Numbered from the stretch's first letter, positions 42,363 to 52,379 are shown. The stretch: 64,000 nt of DNA from Alteromonadaceae bacterium BrNp21-10 (GCA_030418115.1 JAUHQD010000001.1:682001-746000); one strand, 5' to 3'. The notes: a model not told the origin generated them from the letters alone. Translations and numbers: made by a program.

Positions 42363-44531
42363 ATGAATAATAAAACTCTGAAAAAAAGTGTTATTTGGTT
42401 GGCGGTTGCCAGCTGTCTTGGCATTTTGAATTCAACCGCTTATGCGCAAGAAGAAAGTGAAACGTTGCGCTCTGATAATGATGAAAACACGCTTGAAGTA
42501 ATTCAAATTTCTGCAGAAAGACGAGTATCGAATCTTCAAAAATCTGCTTTAGCAGCTTCTGTTATACAAGGGGATGATTTAGCTAAGTTAGGTATTATGA
42601 CGGTAGATCAAATACAGTTCTCTACACCTTCAGCAACAGTAAACAACTTTGGTCAAGGTATTGATTTCAATATTCGTGGTATTGGTAAGGCTGAGCATAA
42701 TACTCAAACTACAACCGGCGTTATTACTTACCGTGATGGAGTTGCTACATTTCCTGGCTACTTTACTGCGGAACCATACTATGACATTGCAAGGGTAGAA
42801 ATTTTACGTGGTCCACAAGGGACCTTTGTAGGTCAAAATGCAACTGGAGGTGCAGTATTTGTTACCTCTAATGACCCTGATATTGATGGAAGTCATTCTG
42901 GATATATTGCCGGGCAATTAGGTAATTTTAAGGATAAATCTTTGCAAGGTGCACTCAATTTGCCAATTAGTGACACATTTGCAGCCCGTGTCGCGTTTAA
43001 TGCAGGTAGTCGCGATAGTTTCTATAACATCGAAGGACCCTATAGTGGTGATGATGGAGTACGGATGGGGAGTGCTAGGCTGGGATTAAAATGGGAACCT
43101 AATGCTGATCTGTCTGTATTGTTCAAAACTGATTATAACTATCTAGATTTAAGTGGTTACCCTTCAGATCCTATCGGCTCCGAGAATAGTCCTTTTGATA
43201 TAACAGCCAATGCTGATATTAAGGCCGTCGACAAATTCGTTCGTTCAGTACTGAAGGTTGATTATCAGTTTTCGGATGGAACTATATTACGCTCAGTTTC
43301 AGGCTACCAAAAAGGTAATACGGTTTATAAATCTGATTTGGATGGTACAAGTTTAGGAGTGAATACGTTCCGTGATGACTTAGATGAAACTATTTATTCT
43401 CAGGAAATTAATCTGATATCACCAGACACAGATACATTTAGTTGGATATTGGGATTATATATTCAGAACGACGAATATTATTTTAAACCGGGGGAGTTTG
43501 TCATTGGTGTACCTGAAGGAAATCCTTTAACTGAATATTCTTTAGAAGGTTATAACCCAAAGAAAACACAAGCCATTTTTGGGCAAGTTACTTACGATAT
43601 TTCCACTGATTTGGAGCTTGAATTAGGAGCTAGATACTCTAAAAGTGATACATCTAATGATGTAGATGTTATGCAATACGGCACCCCTATTGAATCAGTG
43701 CAAGTTGCAGAGTTCTCAAATTTAACCGGTAAACTGGCCCTGAATTGGGATATCAGCAACGAACATTTTTTATATGCTTTTGTTGCTTCAGGATTTCGTC
43801 CTGGCGGCCTAAATGTGCCGGTTGGTTTAGGATTGCCCGAGCCATTTGAGGCAGAAGAAATCATGAGCTATGAAATGGGGTGGAAAGCGCAATGGCTTAA
43901 TGACCATTTACGTACTCAATTAACTGCTTTTAGAAACGACTATGATAACTTTCAGGTCACTATTGGTTATCCAGATTATCCTGTTTTTGGCATTGAACTT
44001 AATACACCAGAAACAACAAAAATGTCAGGTTTTGAAGCGCAAGTTCAAGCTGTGTTCGGGGATTTTTCATTCGACGCTGGTGTTTCTTGGTTAAGTAGTA
44101 AATTAGGTACGTTCTACGCAACCGATCCAAGGGTTGCCGCTCTAGGAGCCTGTAACCCAGAGACTGGGCCTGCTAGTGAGTCATGTATAGGTTTAGCCGG
44201 CAGAGATCAAACTTACGCACCCGATTTTACATTTAATATAGGGCTAGAATATGAAATCAATATGTGGCAAGGCTTATTAACTCCCCGCCTGAATTATGGA
44301 CATGTATCTGAACAGTGGGCAACACTCTTCCAAAATGAAGCGCTTGGAGATCGTGTTGAAAGCCGCAATGTATTGAGTGGACAAATTGCTTGGCAATATG
44401 ACGACATCGTTGTCACCTTGTTTGGTACAAATCTTACTAATCAGCACTACGTCGGTGCTATCAATTCTGGTTTACGTTTTGCTGGCCCACCAAAACAGGT
44501 CGGTATTCGTTTAATGAAGACATTTTTCTAA
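42363..44531 (+). CDS. TonB-dependent outer membrane receptor
   Basis: The 722-residue receptor has a signal peptide (SVIWLAVASCLGILNSTAYA), a TonB-box-like segment TLEVIQISAERR, a plug domain (about 45-160, with DFNIRGIG, DIARVEILRGPQGTFVGQNATGGAV) and a 22-strand-type barrel ending in the aromatic MKTFF. This subtype, with the plug motif LRGPQGT and NATGGAV, is common in marine proteobacteria for hydrophobic or aromatic compounds. ATG at 42363 is preferred to 42309, because GGAG lies ten bases upstream and the signal peptide starts there. It is first in an operon with the acyl-CoA ligase. Confidence 0.93.
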   Translation: MNNKTLKKSVIWLAVASCLGILNSTAYAQEESETLRSDNDENTLEVIQISAERRVSNLQKSALAASVIQGDDLAKLGIMTVDQIQFSTPSATVNNFGQGIDFNIRGIGKAEHNTQTTTGVITYRDGVATFPGYFTAEPYYDIARVEILRGPQGTFVGQNATGGAVFVTSNDPDIDGSHSGYIAGQLGNFKDKSLQGALNLPISDTFAARVAFNAGSRDSFYNIEGPYSGDDGVRMGSARLGLKWEPNADLSVLFKTDYNYLDLSGYPSDPIGSENSPFDITANADIKAVDKFVRSVLKVDYQFSDGTILRSVSGYQKGNTVYKSDLDGTSLGVNTFRDDLDETIYSQEINLISPDTDTFSWILGLYIQNDEYYFKPGEFVIGVPEGNPLTEYSLEGYNPKKTQAIFGQVTYDISTDLELELGARYSKSDTSNDVDVMQYGTPIESVQVAEFSNLTGKLALNWDISNEHFLYAFVASGFRPGGLNVPVGLGLPEPFEAEEIMSYEMGWKAQWLNDHLRTQLTAFRNDYDNFQVTIGYPDYPVFGIELNTPETTKMSGFEAQVQAVFGDFSFDAGVSWLSSKLGTFYATDPRVAALGACNPETGPASESCIGLAGRDQTYAPDFTFNIGLEYEINMWQGLLTPRLNYGHVSEQWATLFQNEALGDRVESRNVLSGQIAWQYDDIVVTLFGTNLTNQHYVGAINSGLRFAGPPKQVGIRLMKTFF

Positions 44532-44549
44532 CCATAAAATCACATTCAG

Positions 44550-44577
44550 GCCGTCAGCTTCTATTTAGGGGCGGCTT
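44550..44577 (+). terminator. Weak terminator after the receptor gene
   Basis: GCCGTC and GGCGGC form a 6-bp stem with one G-T pair, followed by TTTT. It would partly stop transcription before the acyl-CoA ligase, giving more receptor than enzyme. Confidence 0.4.
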
Positions 44578-44605
44578 TTCTCGTAAAAATTAAAATTGAA
44601 GAGTT

Positions 44606-46180
44606 ATGCAATCATATTCACTTACTATTGATAAATTTTTGGATCACGCGTCTAAGTGGTTCGACAAAAAGGAAATCGTTGCTGTTAGTAACAATACTGA
44701 GGTTGTTAACTTTAATTATCAAACATTAAGGGAAAGAAGCAATTTATTGTCTGGGGCACTTTTAACATTAGGTTTATGTAAAGGAGATCGAATTGCAACC
44801 TTAGCTTGGAATACCCAACACCACCTAGAGATGTACTATGCAACAATGGGAATTGGCTTAATTTGTCACACGCTTAACCCGCGGTTTAGTGCTAATCATT
44901 TAATTAGTATCCTTAATGAGGCGGGCAACATCGCCATTGCGGTTTCATCAAATTTATTACCCTTTTTGAAGGAAATTATATCTGAATGTCCTGCATTACG
45001 ATGGGTTATTGTTATGGATGATACGGAAGCTGTGCTTGAACTTGGTGAGGATGACGTAGAAATTTGGCAACATGATGTATTAATTGAACAATGTGGTAGT
45101 CAAGTAGAGTGGGGGGGCTTTGATGAAAACACACCCGCAGGACTATGCTATACGTCGGGAACAACGGGAAAACCTAAAGGCGTTTTATATAGTCACCGTA
45201 GCAATTACCTTCATACATTACGAACATTACAGGCTGATGCGATTGCATTAACGGCTAATGATGTATTGTTAATTGCAGTGCCAATGTTCCATGCTAATGC
45301 ATGGGGATTGCCATTTTCAGCCCCCGCAGTGGGCGCAAAAATGGTTTTACCTGGTCGCTACTCTGACGGCGAAAGTTTAGCTAAATTGATGTTAAACCAA
45401 AAAGTAACTGTCGCTGCTGGTGTGCAAACGGTTTGGTTAAGTGTGATGGAATATTTGGATGAAACTAATGGCCATTTACCTGATTTAAAAAGGATCTTAA
45501 TTGGTGGTTCAAAATGTCCTGAAGCGTTGCTTTTGCGTATAGCTAAACGATTAGGTGTACAAGTTCAAACAAGTTGGGGGATGACTGAATTGTCACCCTT
45601 GGGTACGATTTCGCCGCCTAATGCTACCGCAGATTTTAACGCAACAGCAGGACGGCCCCCAATGGGAGTTGACCTTAAGTTGACTGATGTTAACGGTGTG
45701 ACATTGACTGAACAACGAGGTGTTGTTGGTCATTTAAAAGTCAAAGGGTCATCAGTTATTGATAGGTATTATAAATCTGATATTAATATTTTGGATGAAG
45801 ATGGCTATTTTGATACGGGTGATTTGGCTATTTTAGATGAACAAGGAAAGTTAACTATATGCGGTCGTTCAAAGGATTTAATTAAGTCAGGCGGTGAGTG
45901 GATCAATCCTGTTGAAGTAGAAGAAGTGGCTAGTCAACATCCTTATGTAGGACAAGTCGCCGTTATTGGCCGTAAAGATGATAAATGGGGAGAAAGGCCT
46001 GTTCTTATCGTTGAGGTTATTCCAGGATGTGAACTTCAAGAATTAACACTTAGGGCATTTTTAAAGGGAAAAATGCCAGATTGGTGGCTTCCTGATGCAA
46101 TCATTCAAGTAGAAAAAATGCCCGTAGCGGCAACAGGAAAAATAGATAAACTGCGCTTAAGTAATAAATACAAAAGGTGA
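44606..46180 (+). CDS. Acyl-CoA ligase (AMP-forming)
   Basis: The 524-residue adenylating enzyme has all family cores: AMP-binding LCYTSGTTGKPKGVLYSHR, TSWGMTELSP, DGYFDTGDLA, the hinge LTICGRSKDLIKSGGEWINP and the catalytic Lys in PVAATGKIDKLRL. Segment LAWNTQHHLEMYYATMGIG is like medium- and long-chain ligases of the AlkK/FadD group. It probably activates a carboxylic acid released in this pathway. It begins 74 bases after the receptor gene and has GAAGAG before the start. Confidence 0.92.
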   Translation: MQSYSLTIDKFLDHASKWFDKKEIVAVSNNTEVVNFNYQTLRERSNLLSGALLTLGLCKGDRIATLAWNTQHHLEMYYATMGIGLICHTLNPRFSANHLISILNEAGNIAIAVSSNLLPFLKEIISECPALRWVIVMDDTEAVLELGEDDVEIWQHDVLIEQCGSQVEWGGFDENTPAGLCYTSGTTGKPKGVLYSHRSNYLHTLRTLQADAIALTANDVLLIAVPMFHANAWGLPFSAPAVGAKMVLPGRYSDGESLAKLMLNQKVTVAAGVQTVWLSVMEYLDETNGHLPDLKRILIGGSKCPEALLLRIAKRLGVQVQTSWGMTELSPLGTISPPNATADFNATAGRPPMGVDLKLTDVNGVTLTEQRGVVGHLKVKGSSVIDRYYKSDINILDEDGYFDTGDLAILDEQGKLTICGRSKDLIKSGGEWINPVEVEEVASQHPYVGQVAVIGRKDDKWGERPVLIVEVIPGCELQELTLRAFLKGKMPDWWLPDAIIQVEKMPVAATGKIDKLRLSNKYKR

Positions 46181-46278
46181 TACTCGATATAGCATATAAT
46201 CTAAAGTTGACTGGGATGAATGGACCTATTTACAATCGGTTCATGAGTCCTTCTTTTAACATTAAAATGGAATGCTGA

Positions 46279-46947
46279 ATGTCGTCAACTACACCGAAAC
46301 GTACCCAAAGAAGTAAAGCGGAGCAGCGTGCGGAAAGTATTGAACAAATCTTAGATGCCGCAGAGTATTTATTTTCAAAAAATGGATTATATGGCGTAAC
46401 ACTAAAAGATGTAGCAAAACGTGTTGGAATTCATACCACTTTAGTCCACTACTATTTTCAGGATAAACAGAATCTGTTTGAAGCTGTTTTTGCTAGGCGC
46501 GCCAATATTACCAGCGACCGTAGGATGGAAGCGCTAGAACAGTATGAAAGTGACGCAGGAGAAAGCCCAACGGTTGAAGGGGCGCTGCATGCTTTTTTGG
46601 ATACTGATTTAGATTTGTATTATGAAGGTGGCGAAAACTGGATGAATTATGCTGCTTTTTGTGCGCGGGTATCAAACACGCCGGAAGGTGCTGAATTAAT
46701 GGATAAGCATTTTGATCCAGTGGTGTTAAAGCTCGTTCATATATTAAAACGGGCGCTACCAAATTACCCAGAAGAAGATATTTTTTGGGGGTACCATTTT
46801 GTTACAGCAGCGCTAATGAATACCTTGGCGCGGACTGGCCGTATAGATAAATTATCAGGGGGTATGTGCCATTCAGATGATTTTCCCGCGGTGAAAAAAC
46901 GTATGGCTAAGTTTATGGCTGCTGGATTTATGGCGTTAGAAAACTAA
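46279..46947 (+). CDS. TetR/AcrR-family regulator
   Basis: The 222-residue regulator has an N-terminal helix-turn-helix (AEYLFSKNGLYGVTLKDVAK, then RVGIHTTLVHYYFQDKQNLF) and a C-terminal ligand-binding domain with the CHSDDF end typical of TetR regulators of fatty-acyl catabolism. It follows the acyl-CoA ligase in the same direction, so it is probably the local repressor of the catabolic island, released by an acyl-CoA or substrate. No identical palindromes are seen at all promoters. Confidence 0.9.
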   Translation: MSSTTPKRTQRSKAEQRAESIEQILDAAEYLFSKNGLYGVTLKDVAKRVGIHTTLVHYYFQDKQNLFEAVFARRANITSDRRMEALEQYESDAGESPTVEGALHAFLDTDLDLYYEGGENWMNYAAFCARVSNTPEGAELMDKHFDPVVLKLVHILKRALPNYPEEDIFWGYHFVTAALMNTLARTGRIDKLSGGMCHSDDFPAVKKRMAKFMAAGFMALEN

Positions 46948-47036
46948 TTACTTATACGTGTGTAGGGGGATATAAATTTCCCTCACTCGTTTTAAAATAA
47001 GGTTAATTATTTGTTGTTATCAACAAAAGCTAACCA

Positions 47037-47810
47037 TCAGTATAGGCGTGTGGTACTCCCTCCATCTATAGACAAAACCGAACCATTAACATAACTAGCA
47101 TTTTTAGAGCATAACCAAACAATTGCGTTTGCTACTTCCTCGGCTTTTCCAAAGCGATTCATACTTGAATGTCTTGATATTAAGGCTTGGTAACGTTCTG
47201 CAGCCCCAGGCCTATCCGGATTGACCATTTCTGAAAGTGTAAATCCAGGAGCGACGGCATTGATCCTAATTGGGATATTGCCATAGTCTGCGGCGGCTGA
47301 TTTGGTTAGACCTATTACCGCGTGCTTACTAGCTGAATAAGCAGCATGTCCGATATCGCTTGGCTTAGTGCCATAAATAGACGAAACGTTAACTATGGCG
47401 GCCTCTCCATTATTTCCCATCGCACGCAGTTCGTGTTTCATACTTAACCATACACCTTTGAGGTTTATGCTCATAATTTCATCCCATTGCTCTTCAGAAA
47501 TGTCGGCAACGGGAGTGCATCTAGGTCCAGCAATTCCGGCATTATTGATAGCATAGTCTAACTGCCCATATTGATTTAGTGTCGCATCGACCATCGCTTC
47601 TACATCTTGACTAAGGCTAACATCGGTCTTAATGGAAAAGGCGTTGCCGCCAAGATCTAAAATGCGTTTTACCACTAGCTCGCTTTCTTTGGTTCTTCTG
47701 GCAGCAATGGCGATATTTGCCCCTTCTTTTGCAAATTGTATTGCCGTCGCTTCACCAATGCCTGAACTCCCACCCGTGATAAGAGCGACTTTACCAGCAA
47801 ACATTTTCAT
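47037..47810 (-). CDS. Short-chain dehydrogenase/reductase
   Basis: The 257-residue SDR has ITGGSSGIGEATAIQFAKEG, NNAGIAGPR, catalytic Ser and Tyr-x3-Lys (NVSSIYGTKPS and YSASKHAVIG) and the C-terminal NGSVLSIDGG. It resembles classical dehydrogenases for secondary or cyclic alcohols. In this cluster it probably oxidises the alcohol released by the esterase. It has AGAT upstream and a separate promoter region with the palindrome at 47821. Confidence 0.9.
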   Translation of the reverse strand: MKMFAGKVALITGGSSGIGEATAIQFAKEGANIAIAARRTKESELVVKRILDLGGNAFSIKTDVSLSQDVEAMVDATLNQYGQLDYAINNAGIAGPRCTPVADISEEQWDEIMSINLKGVWLSMKHELRAMGNNGEAAIVNVSSIYGTKPSDIGHAAYSASKHAVIGLTKSAAADYGNIPIRINAVAPGFTLSEMVNPDRPGAAERYQALISRHSSMNRFGKAEEVANAIVWLCSKNASYVNGSVLSIDGGSTTRLY

Positions 47811-47820
47811 GTAAATCTCC

Positions 47821-47832
47821 GTTCATATGAAC
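47821..47832. promoter_or_regulatory. Palindrome GTTCATATGAAC before the SDR gene
   Basis: A perfect 12-base palindrome begins 11 bases upstream of the start codon at 47810; a half-site GGTTCATGAG occurs at about 46239 before the TetR-type gene. This is a candidate operator of that regulator. Confidence 0.4.
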
Positions 47833-47906
47833 AACATCTTTAGGTTCTATTACGCGATTTTTAATGTATCAATAGGACTTTTTGCTTGTCTTACCCCGAA
47901 TTCAGG

Positions 47907-49586
47907 TTATTGACACATATCATCATCTGTTAGTACTGGGGATATAATTCCTACATTCCAATTCCATTGCATTTGGTTAGTTGCTCTTCTTCGGCACACG
48001 GACTCTTCATGTAATTCAAACATTCCAGGAAATACCCCTTTAGATAAAATGGGCTGCTCTTCAAAAGACATATACATGCGTTCTTCGCCGTATTCTTTCC
48101 ATACGTCGTATCCATCAGCAGATGGAATATTGGCTTTGGCGAAATGGCTCCAATAATCCATCATTGCTTTTGAAAATTGGAATTCCTCTTTGGTGTGAGG
48201 GTTTTTCGGCCACAACTTTGGTGTGCGGTCGAAGTTTCCAAAAATGTAAGGTATTTCACTGGCGTGAAAAGCGTGGAGATTGTATTTTTCGGTTGCTTCA
48301 TAAGGATGATCAAATAAATACAGGTACGCTGGTTGTCCGATTGCAGTTTGCATACGAGCCAATCTTTCTGCGGTCCAGCCATATAAAGCATCTCGCGTTG
48401 TTGCATAAATACTTTCTTGCAAATCAATGGCTGGATAAAGTTCTAAAAACGTACTGGATAGATCTCCGTATCGTTCTTCAATAATATCAATGTATTCTTT
48501 GCTTGAGAGGGGAGCCTTAGGTGCAAGAACGGTTAGTGAACGAATTTCTCCACTATTGAAGCCAGCTAGAATAGGTACTGGAGCCTGTTCACCACGTTCA
48601 AATGTTTCGACTAACTGACGAGGAACTACATGTCCATCTATAGTGGGCTGAGGGAAATAACCACTTGCCGCAGCCTTTTCTACTAGCGTTTGAGGATCTA
48701 ATTGGCGCAACTCATCTAGGTTTATTGCATCGACTTTTTTACCAATATATTCACCAACAGTTTCAGCTGGAAATTCACCAAAACGAGATTCTTTTAATGT
48801 TGGTGCTGAAATCATATAGGCACTTTGTGTAATAACTTTATTAAATAGTCCGCGAGCAAGTGGCGATGCCATAAGATACATTGCACTTAAAGCGCCTGCG
48901 GATTCACCCGCGACTGTAATGTTATTAGGATCTCCGCCAAAACTCTCAATGTTCTGCTTTATCCATCGTAACGCTTCTATTTGGTCCAATAATCCATAAT
49001 TACCAGAGATACCGTTTGTTGACTCAGCACTTAATTCTGGATGAGCTAAAAAACCCAACACACCTAATCTATAGTTTATTGAGACCACTACAATACCGGT
49101 ATTGGCTAAGTTAGCACCATCGTACATTGGCTCTTTACTTGACCCTTTAACTAAAGCACCTCCATGGATCCAGACAAAGATAGCTGCTTTATTTGCATTT
49201 TTGGGCGCCCAGATATTTAGCGATAAGCAATCTTCACTCGTCGGACGTATATCGGCGGTGTAAATATTCTCAATTTTGTTTGAAGGTTGTACGCAGGAAG
49301 GTCCAAATTCGGTTGCTTTTCTAATTGAATTCCATGGCTTTTTGGGAACAGGTGGCCTCCATCGCAACTCATTCACAGGCGCTTCTGCGTAAGGAATACC
49401 TTTAAAAACATTGAGATTTTGTTGAGATACTCCTTCTATTAAACCCACGGGGGCATCAACTAATGGTTCGGATTGATTAACAGAAGAAGAAAGCATAGCA
49501 GTTCCTTGATTAGAGCAGCCTAATAGAAAACAATAAGCGCTAATTACAACGATAGAAAATTTCATATATTGCCGAAACGAGTTCAA
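47907..49586 (-). CDS. Type-B carboxylesterase lipoprotein
   Basis: This 559-residue alpha/beta hydrolase belongs to the carboxylesterase/cholinesterase family: N-terminal GIPYAEAPVNELRWRPP, EDCLSLNIWAP, oxyanion motif IHGGALVKGSS, the nucleophile elbow ITVAGESAGALSAM and the catalytic-region HASEIPYIFGNF. The start is TTG at 49586, supported by AGGAG seven bases upstream (ATG at 49565 has none). The signal has lipobox FLLGC (about Cys24), so it is a lipid-anchored periplasmic or surface enzyme. It would hydrolyse an ester near the outer membrane. It overlaps nothing but starts 2 bases after the MFS gene. Confidence 0.92.
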   Translation of the reverse strand: MNSFRQYMKFSIVVISAYCFLLGCSNQGTAMLSSSVNQSEPLVDAPVGLIEGVSQQNLNVFKGIPYAEAPVNELRWRPPVPKKPWNSIRKATEFGPSCVQPSNKIENIYTADIRPTSEDCLSLNIWAPKNANKAAIFVWIHGGALVKGSSKEPMYDGANLANTGIVVVSINYRLGVLGFLAHPELSAESTNGISGNYGLLDQIEALRWIKQNIESFGGDPNNITVAGESAGALSAMYLMASPLARGLFNKVITQSAYMISAPTLKESRFGEFPAETVGEYIGKKVDAINLDELRQLDPQTLVEKAAASGYFPQPTIDGHVVPRQLVETFERGEQAPVPILAGFNSGEIRSLTVLAPKAPLSSKEYIDIIEERYGDLSSTFLELYPAIDLQESIYATTRDALYGWTAERLARMQTAIGQPAYLYLFDHPYEATEKYNLHAFHASEIPYIFGNFDRTPKLWPKNPHTKEEFQFSKAMMDYWSHFAKANIPSADGYDVWKEYGEERMYMSFEEQPILSKGVFPGMFELHEESVCRRRATNQMQWNWNVGIISPVLTDDDMCQ

Positions 49587-49588
49587 TT

Positions 49589-50935
49589 TTATACTCCTGT
49601 TTGTACAGTGCGTTCTTTGCCTAGATGTTTAGCCAGCCAAAGAAATAATATAATAGCCAAAATATAAAATGGCACGAGAGCATATAGCGCCATTTGTAAT
49701 GAGTTGTCAGGGTAACTTTCTCTTAAAAAATCACTTGCGAAACCAACAAATGTTGGTCCTAAACCTAAGCCAATAAGATTCATTACTAACAATAACAAGG
49801 CTCCTGACATGACTCTTTGATCGGGTCTAACTTCTTGTTGAACAAGAGTGACAGAGGAAGATAAATAGAAATGGTTTAAGAATGTTGGACCAATTAAAAA
49901 AGTTAATGCTAAAGGCCACGATGGAGCCCAAATAAAACCAATATACATTGGTATCGCTAATGTCAGTGAAATAGCGGGAAGCAAGGCGTAGGCCTTTTTA
50001 GATATACGTGTATATTTATCAAGCATCCAACCTGAGCAGAAAATACCAGCACTCATACCAATGCCGATAACTAACGCATAATAAATGGCCACTTCTTCGA
50101 GAGTCATTCCTTTTTCTCGCATTAGGAATAAAGTCGCAAAATTGCCAAACCCATAAGTCACGAATTGTGTCGCACCACTTCCTAATGCCGCTAATAATAA
50201 TACGGGACGAGAGAAAAACATTCGCAGAGTGTTATAAAAAGTTGTTTGGGCAAGTGGTTGACTGTTAGGTTGTTGACTTGAAAAGTCGTGGTCAAGTCCA
50301 CCTCGTTTAGGTTCTTTAACTATTAAAAATAATGCGATAGCGGCGACAATACCCACGGCACCTAAAATAATAAAAGCTAATCGCCAACTATATGCTGCGG
50401 CAATCGCTGCGCCAAAGGCAATGCCTAAAGCGGCCCCAATGGGAGGGCCTAAATTAAAAATACTGAGGGCAGTGCCTCGACGTCCCGGGGGGAAATAATC
50501 GGAAATGATGGCATACGATGGTGGAACCCCACCGGCTTCACCAATACCCACTGTCATCCTTGCTATGGCCAATTGTGGGTACGTTTTAGCTAAGCCACAT
50601 GCCATAGTGGCCAGGCTCCATAAGGCACATGCAAAAGATAATACTTTAATTCTATTGGTTTTATCTGCTAACCATCCAACAGGAATCGAAATGAGGCAAT
50701 AGAATAAAGCAAAGTATAATCCACTTATTAGACCTAGCTCTGTATCGGAAATGCCAAGAGTATCTTGTATTGGTTTAGCCAGTATGGAAAGCAGTTGTCG
50801 GTCTAAAAAATTAAGAACATATATAAAACACAACATTATCAAGGCGCCCCAAGCCTGCTTTGTGGGGACGTGGTTTGAATTAGTTAAGTGCATTTGATCA
50901 TAAGTAGCTATAGATGGAGTGTTTATTTTTTTCAA
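49589..50935 (-). CDS. MFS transporter
   Basis: The 448-residue protein has 12 hydrophobic helices and the MFS loop motifs GWLADKTNRIKVL and GRRGTALSIF. The N-terminal pattern FIYVLNFLDRQLLSILAKPIQ is typical of the Spinster-like/ACS subfamily found with catabolic esterases and TonB receptors in sphingomonads and alteromonads. It probably imports or exports a carboxylate or alcohol product across the inner membrane. It is first in the operon with the esterase. Confidence 0.92.
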   Translation of the reverse strand: MKKINTPSIATYDQMHLTNSNHVPTKQAWGALIMLCFIYVLNFLDRQLLSILAKPIQDTLGISDTELGLISGLYFALFYCLISIPVGWLADKTNRIKVLSFACALWSLATMACGLAKTYPQLAIARMTVGIGEAGGVPPSYAIISDYFPPGRRGTALSIFNLGPPIGAALGIAFGAAIAAAYSWRLAFIILGAVGIVAAIALFLIVKEPKRGGLDHDFSSQQPNSQPLAQTTFYNTLRMFFSRPVLLLAALGSGATQFVTYGFGNFATLFLMREKGMTLEEVAIYYALVIGIGMSAGIFCSGWMLDKYTRISKKAYALLPAISLTLAIPMYIGFIWAPSWPLALTFLIGPTFLNHFYLSSSVTLVQQEVRPDQRVMSGALLLLVMNLIGLGLGPTFVGFASDFLRESYPDNSLQMALYALVPFYILAIILFLWLAKHLGKERTVQTGV

Positions 50936-51364
50936 AATTCTATTATTCCTATTTTCATGGGTTTTAAGCCTAATTATTTTTTGTGTAGTTAACTCAAAAT
51001 CATGGAAATGTTGCTGTTATGTAAAAAATGTTAATGCATCATGCAGCCATTTAAAATAGTTGTCAACATTCACTATCATGTGTGTGAACATTATTTTTTG
51101 TTGTTTTTTTACTCTAATTAATCGAGTGCGGTAAGTGTTTATGAGTTGTTATAAATAGCTAAACACTTCACTTTTGGGCGCGAGGGTAGTAATTAAGCGG
51201 AGTAAATTGATTTAAGTAATTCATTATTGATTAGGGCTGGTTGTATTAGTTTATTTGAGCGCTTAAACGGCATTTGAGTTAACTCATAAAAATAATAGAT
51301 TCACACAGCTATCAATATAGTGGGGGATTTAAGAATACAATTTCTGGTTTTTACGTTCTATTTT
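50936..51364. other. Intergenic region with palindrome TGAGTTAACTCA
   Basis: No gene is seen in this 429-base stretch. It holds the 12-base palindrome TGAGTTAACTCA (51275-51286), identical to 17515-17526, and a half copy TAGTTAACTCA (50986-50996) 51 bases before the MFS start. It is the promoter region of the minus-strand MFS-esterase operon; the region near 51364 is the 3' side of the LacI-type gene. Confidence 0.45.
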
Positions 51365-52378
51365 TCATAGTGACTTATTAAAGCTTGTAGATTCTCTTTT
51401 TACCAAGCGTGGTACGTGTTTGTGATGAGTGTCATTACTATTCACAAATTCATCATTGGCTAACTTCATGGCTAGTTTGGTAGCTAGCATTGCCATCTTT
51501 TCTACAGGGTAATTGAGTGTAGTCAGTTTAGGGTTGGAATATCGCGACAACAACACATCATCAAAACCAATAACCGAGATATCACTCGGTACTTTAAAAC
51601 CATTATCTTCTAAGGTGGAAATAGCCCCAATGGCCATGGCGTCGTTATACACAAACAGCGCCGAAAATGGCTTACCTGTGGCTAGTAGGTTTTGTGCTGC
51701 AACTTCGCCGCCTTGTAAGTCGGGCTCACCATATTGAATAAGCGTAGGATCTAGTTGATGGCCACTAGCATCCAGTTCACTTTGAAAGCCCTGCAAACGT
51801 AATCCCGGATCTTCAATTTGATATTGACTGCTGATACAAGCGAAGGAAGTGTGATTGAGTGCCAGTAAATGGCGTGCCGCAATCTTGCCCCCTTCGGTAT
51901 TATCTAGCCAAATACAACGCTCAGCGATAGCCTCAATATAGCGGTCGATAAACACCAATCCGGGGATCTTCTGACTTAATGTTATTAACTCGTCATCACT
52001 AAGCTTTTTGCTGTGCACCACCATGATGTCACAACGTCTTTCTAACAGTAAGTTAATGGCTTGGCGTTCCGAATCGGCACTGACCATACCGGTACTTAGC
52101 AGTAATTGCCGCGATTCTTGACGGGCCACTTTGTCTACGCCATTAGCTAATGAAGCAAAGAAAGGGTCGGTAAGGTCGGGAATAACCACACCTACCGTTG
52201 TGCTTTTTTGCGTGACTAAAGCCCGTGCATTGGCATTGGGCGAATATCCCAAATCCAGCATGATTTTGGCAACTTTATCTTTAGTCTTCTGACTCACCTT
52301 GGGGCCGTTATTTGCTACTCGGGAAACGGTAGCAACGGATACACCAGCAATACGAGCAACATCTTTTATAGTAGCCAT
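51365..52378 (-). CDS. LacI/GalR-family repressor of the galactose operon
   Basis: The 337-residue repressor has the LacI helix-turn-helix (IKDVARIAGVSVATVSRVAN) with hinge (SPNANARALVTQ) and a periplasmic-binding-protein-like sensor domain (VGVVIPDLTDPFFASLANGV to VIGFDDV). It is divergent from galT and has an operator-like palindrome one base before its start codon, so it probably represses itself and the gal genes and is relieved by galactose or a related sugar. Confidence 0.9.
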   Translation of the reverse strand: MATIKDVARIAGVSVATVSRVANNGPKVSQKTKDKVAKIMLDLGYSPNANARALVTQKSTTVGVVIPDLTDPFFASLANGVDKVARQESRQLLLSTGMVSADSERQAINLLLERRCDIMVVHSKKLSDDELITLSQKIPGLVFIDRYIEAIAERCIWLDNTEGGKIAARHLLALNHTSFACISSQYQIEDPGLRLQGFQSELDASGHQLDPTLIQYGEPDLQGGEVAAQNLLATGKPFSALFVYNDAMAIGAISTLEDNGFKVPSDISVIGFDDVLLSRYSNPKLTTLNYPVEKMAMLATKLAMKLANDEFVNSNDTHHKHVPRLVKRESTSFNKSL

Positions 52379-52379
52379 A

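Noticed and set aside
48122-48484. Plus-strand frame inside the esterase gene
   Set aside because: It is antisense to conserved esterase sequence and has no start signal.
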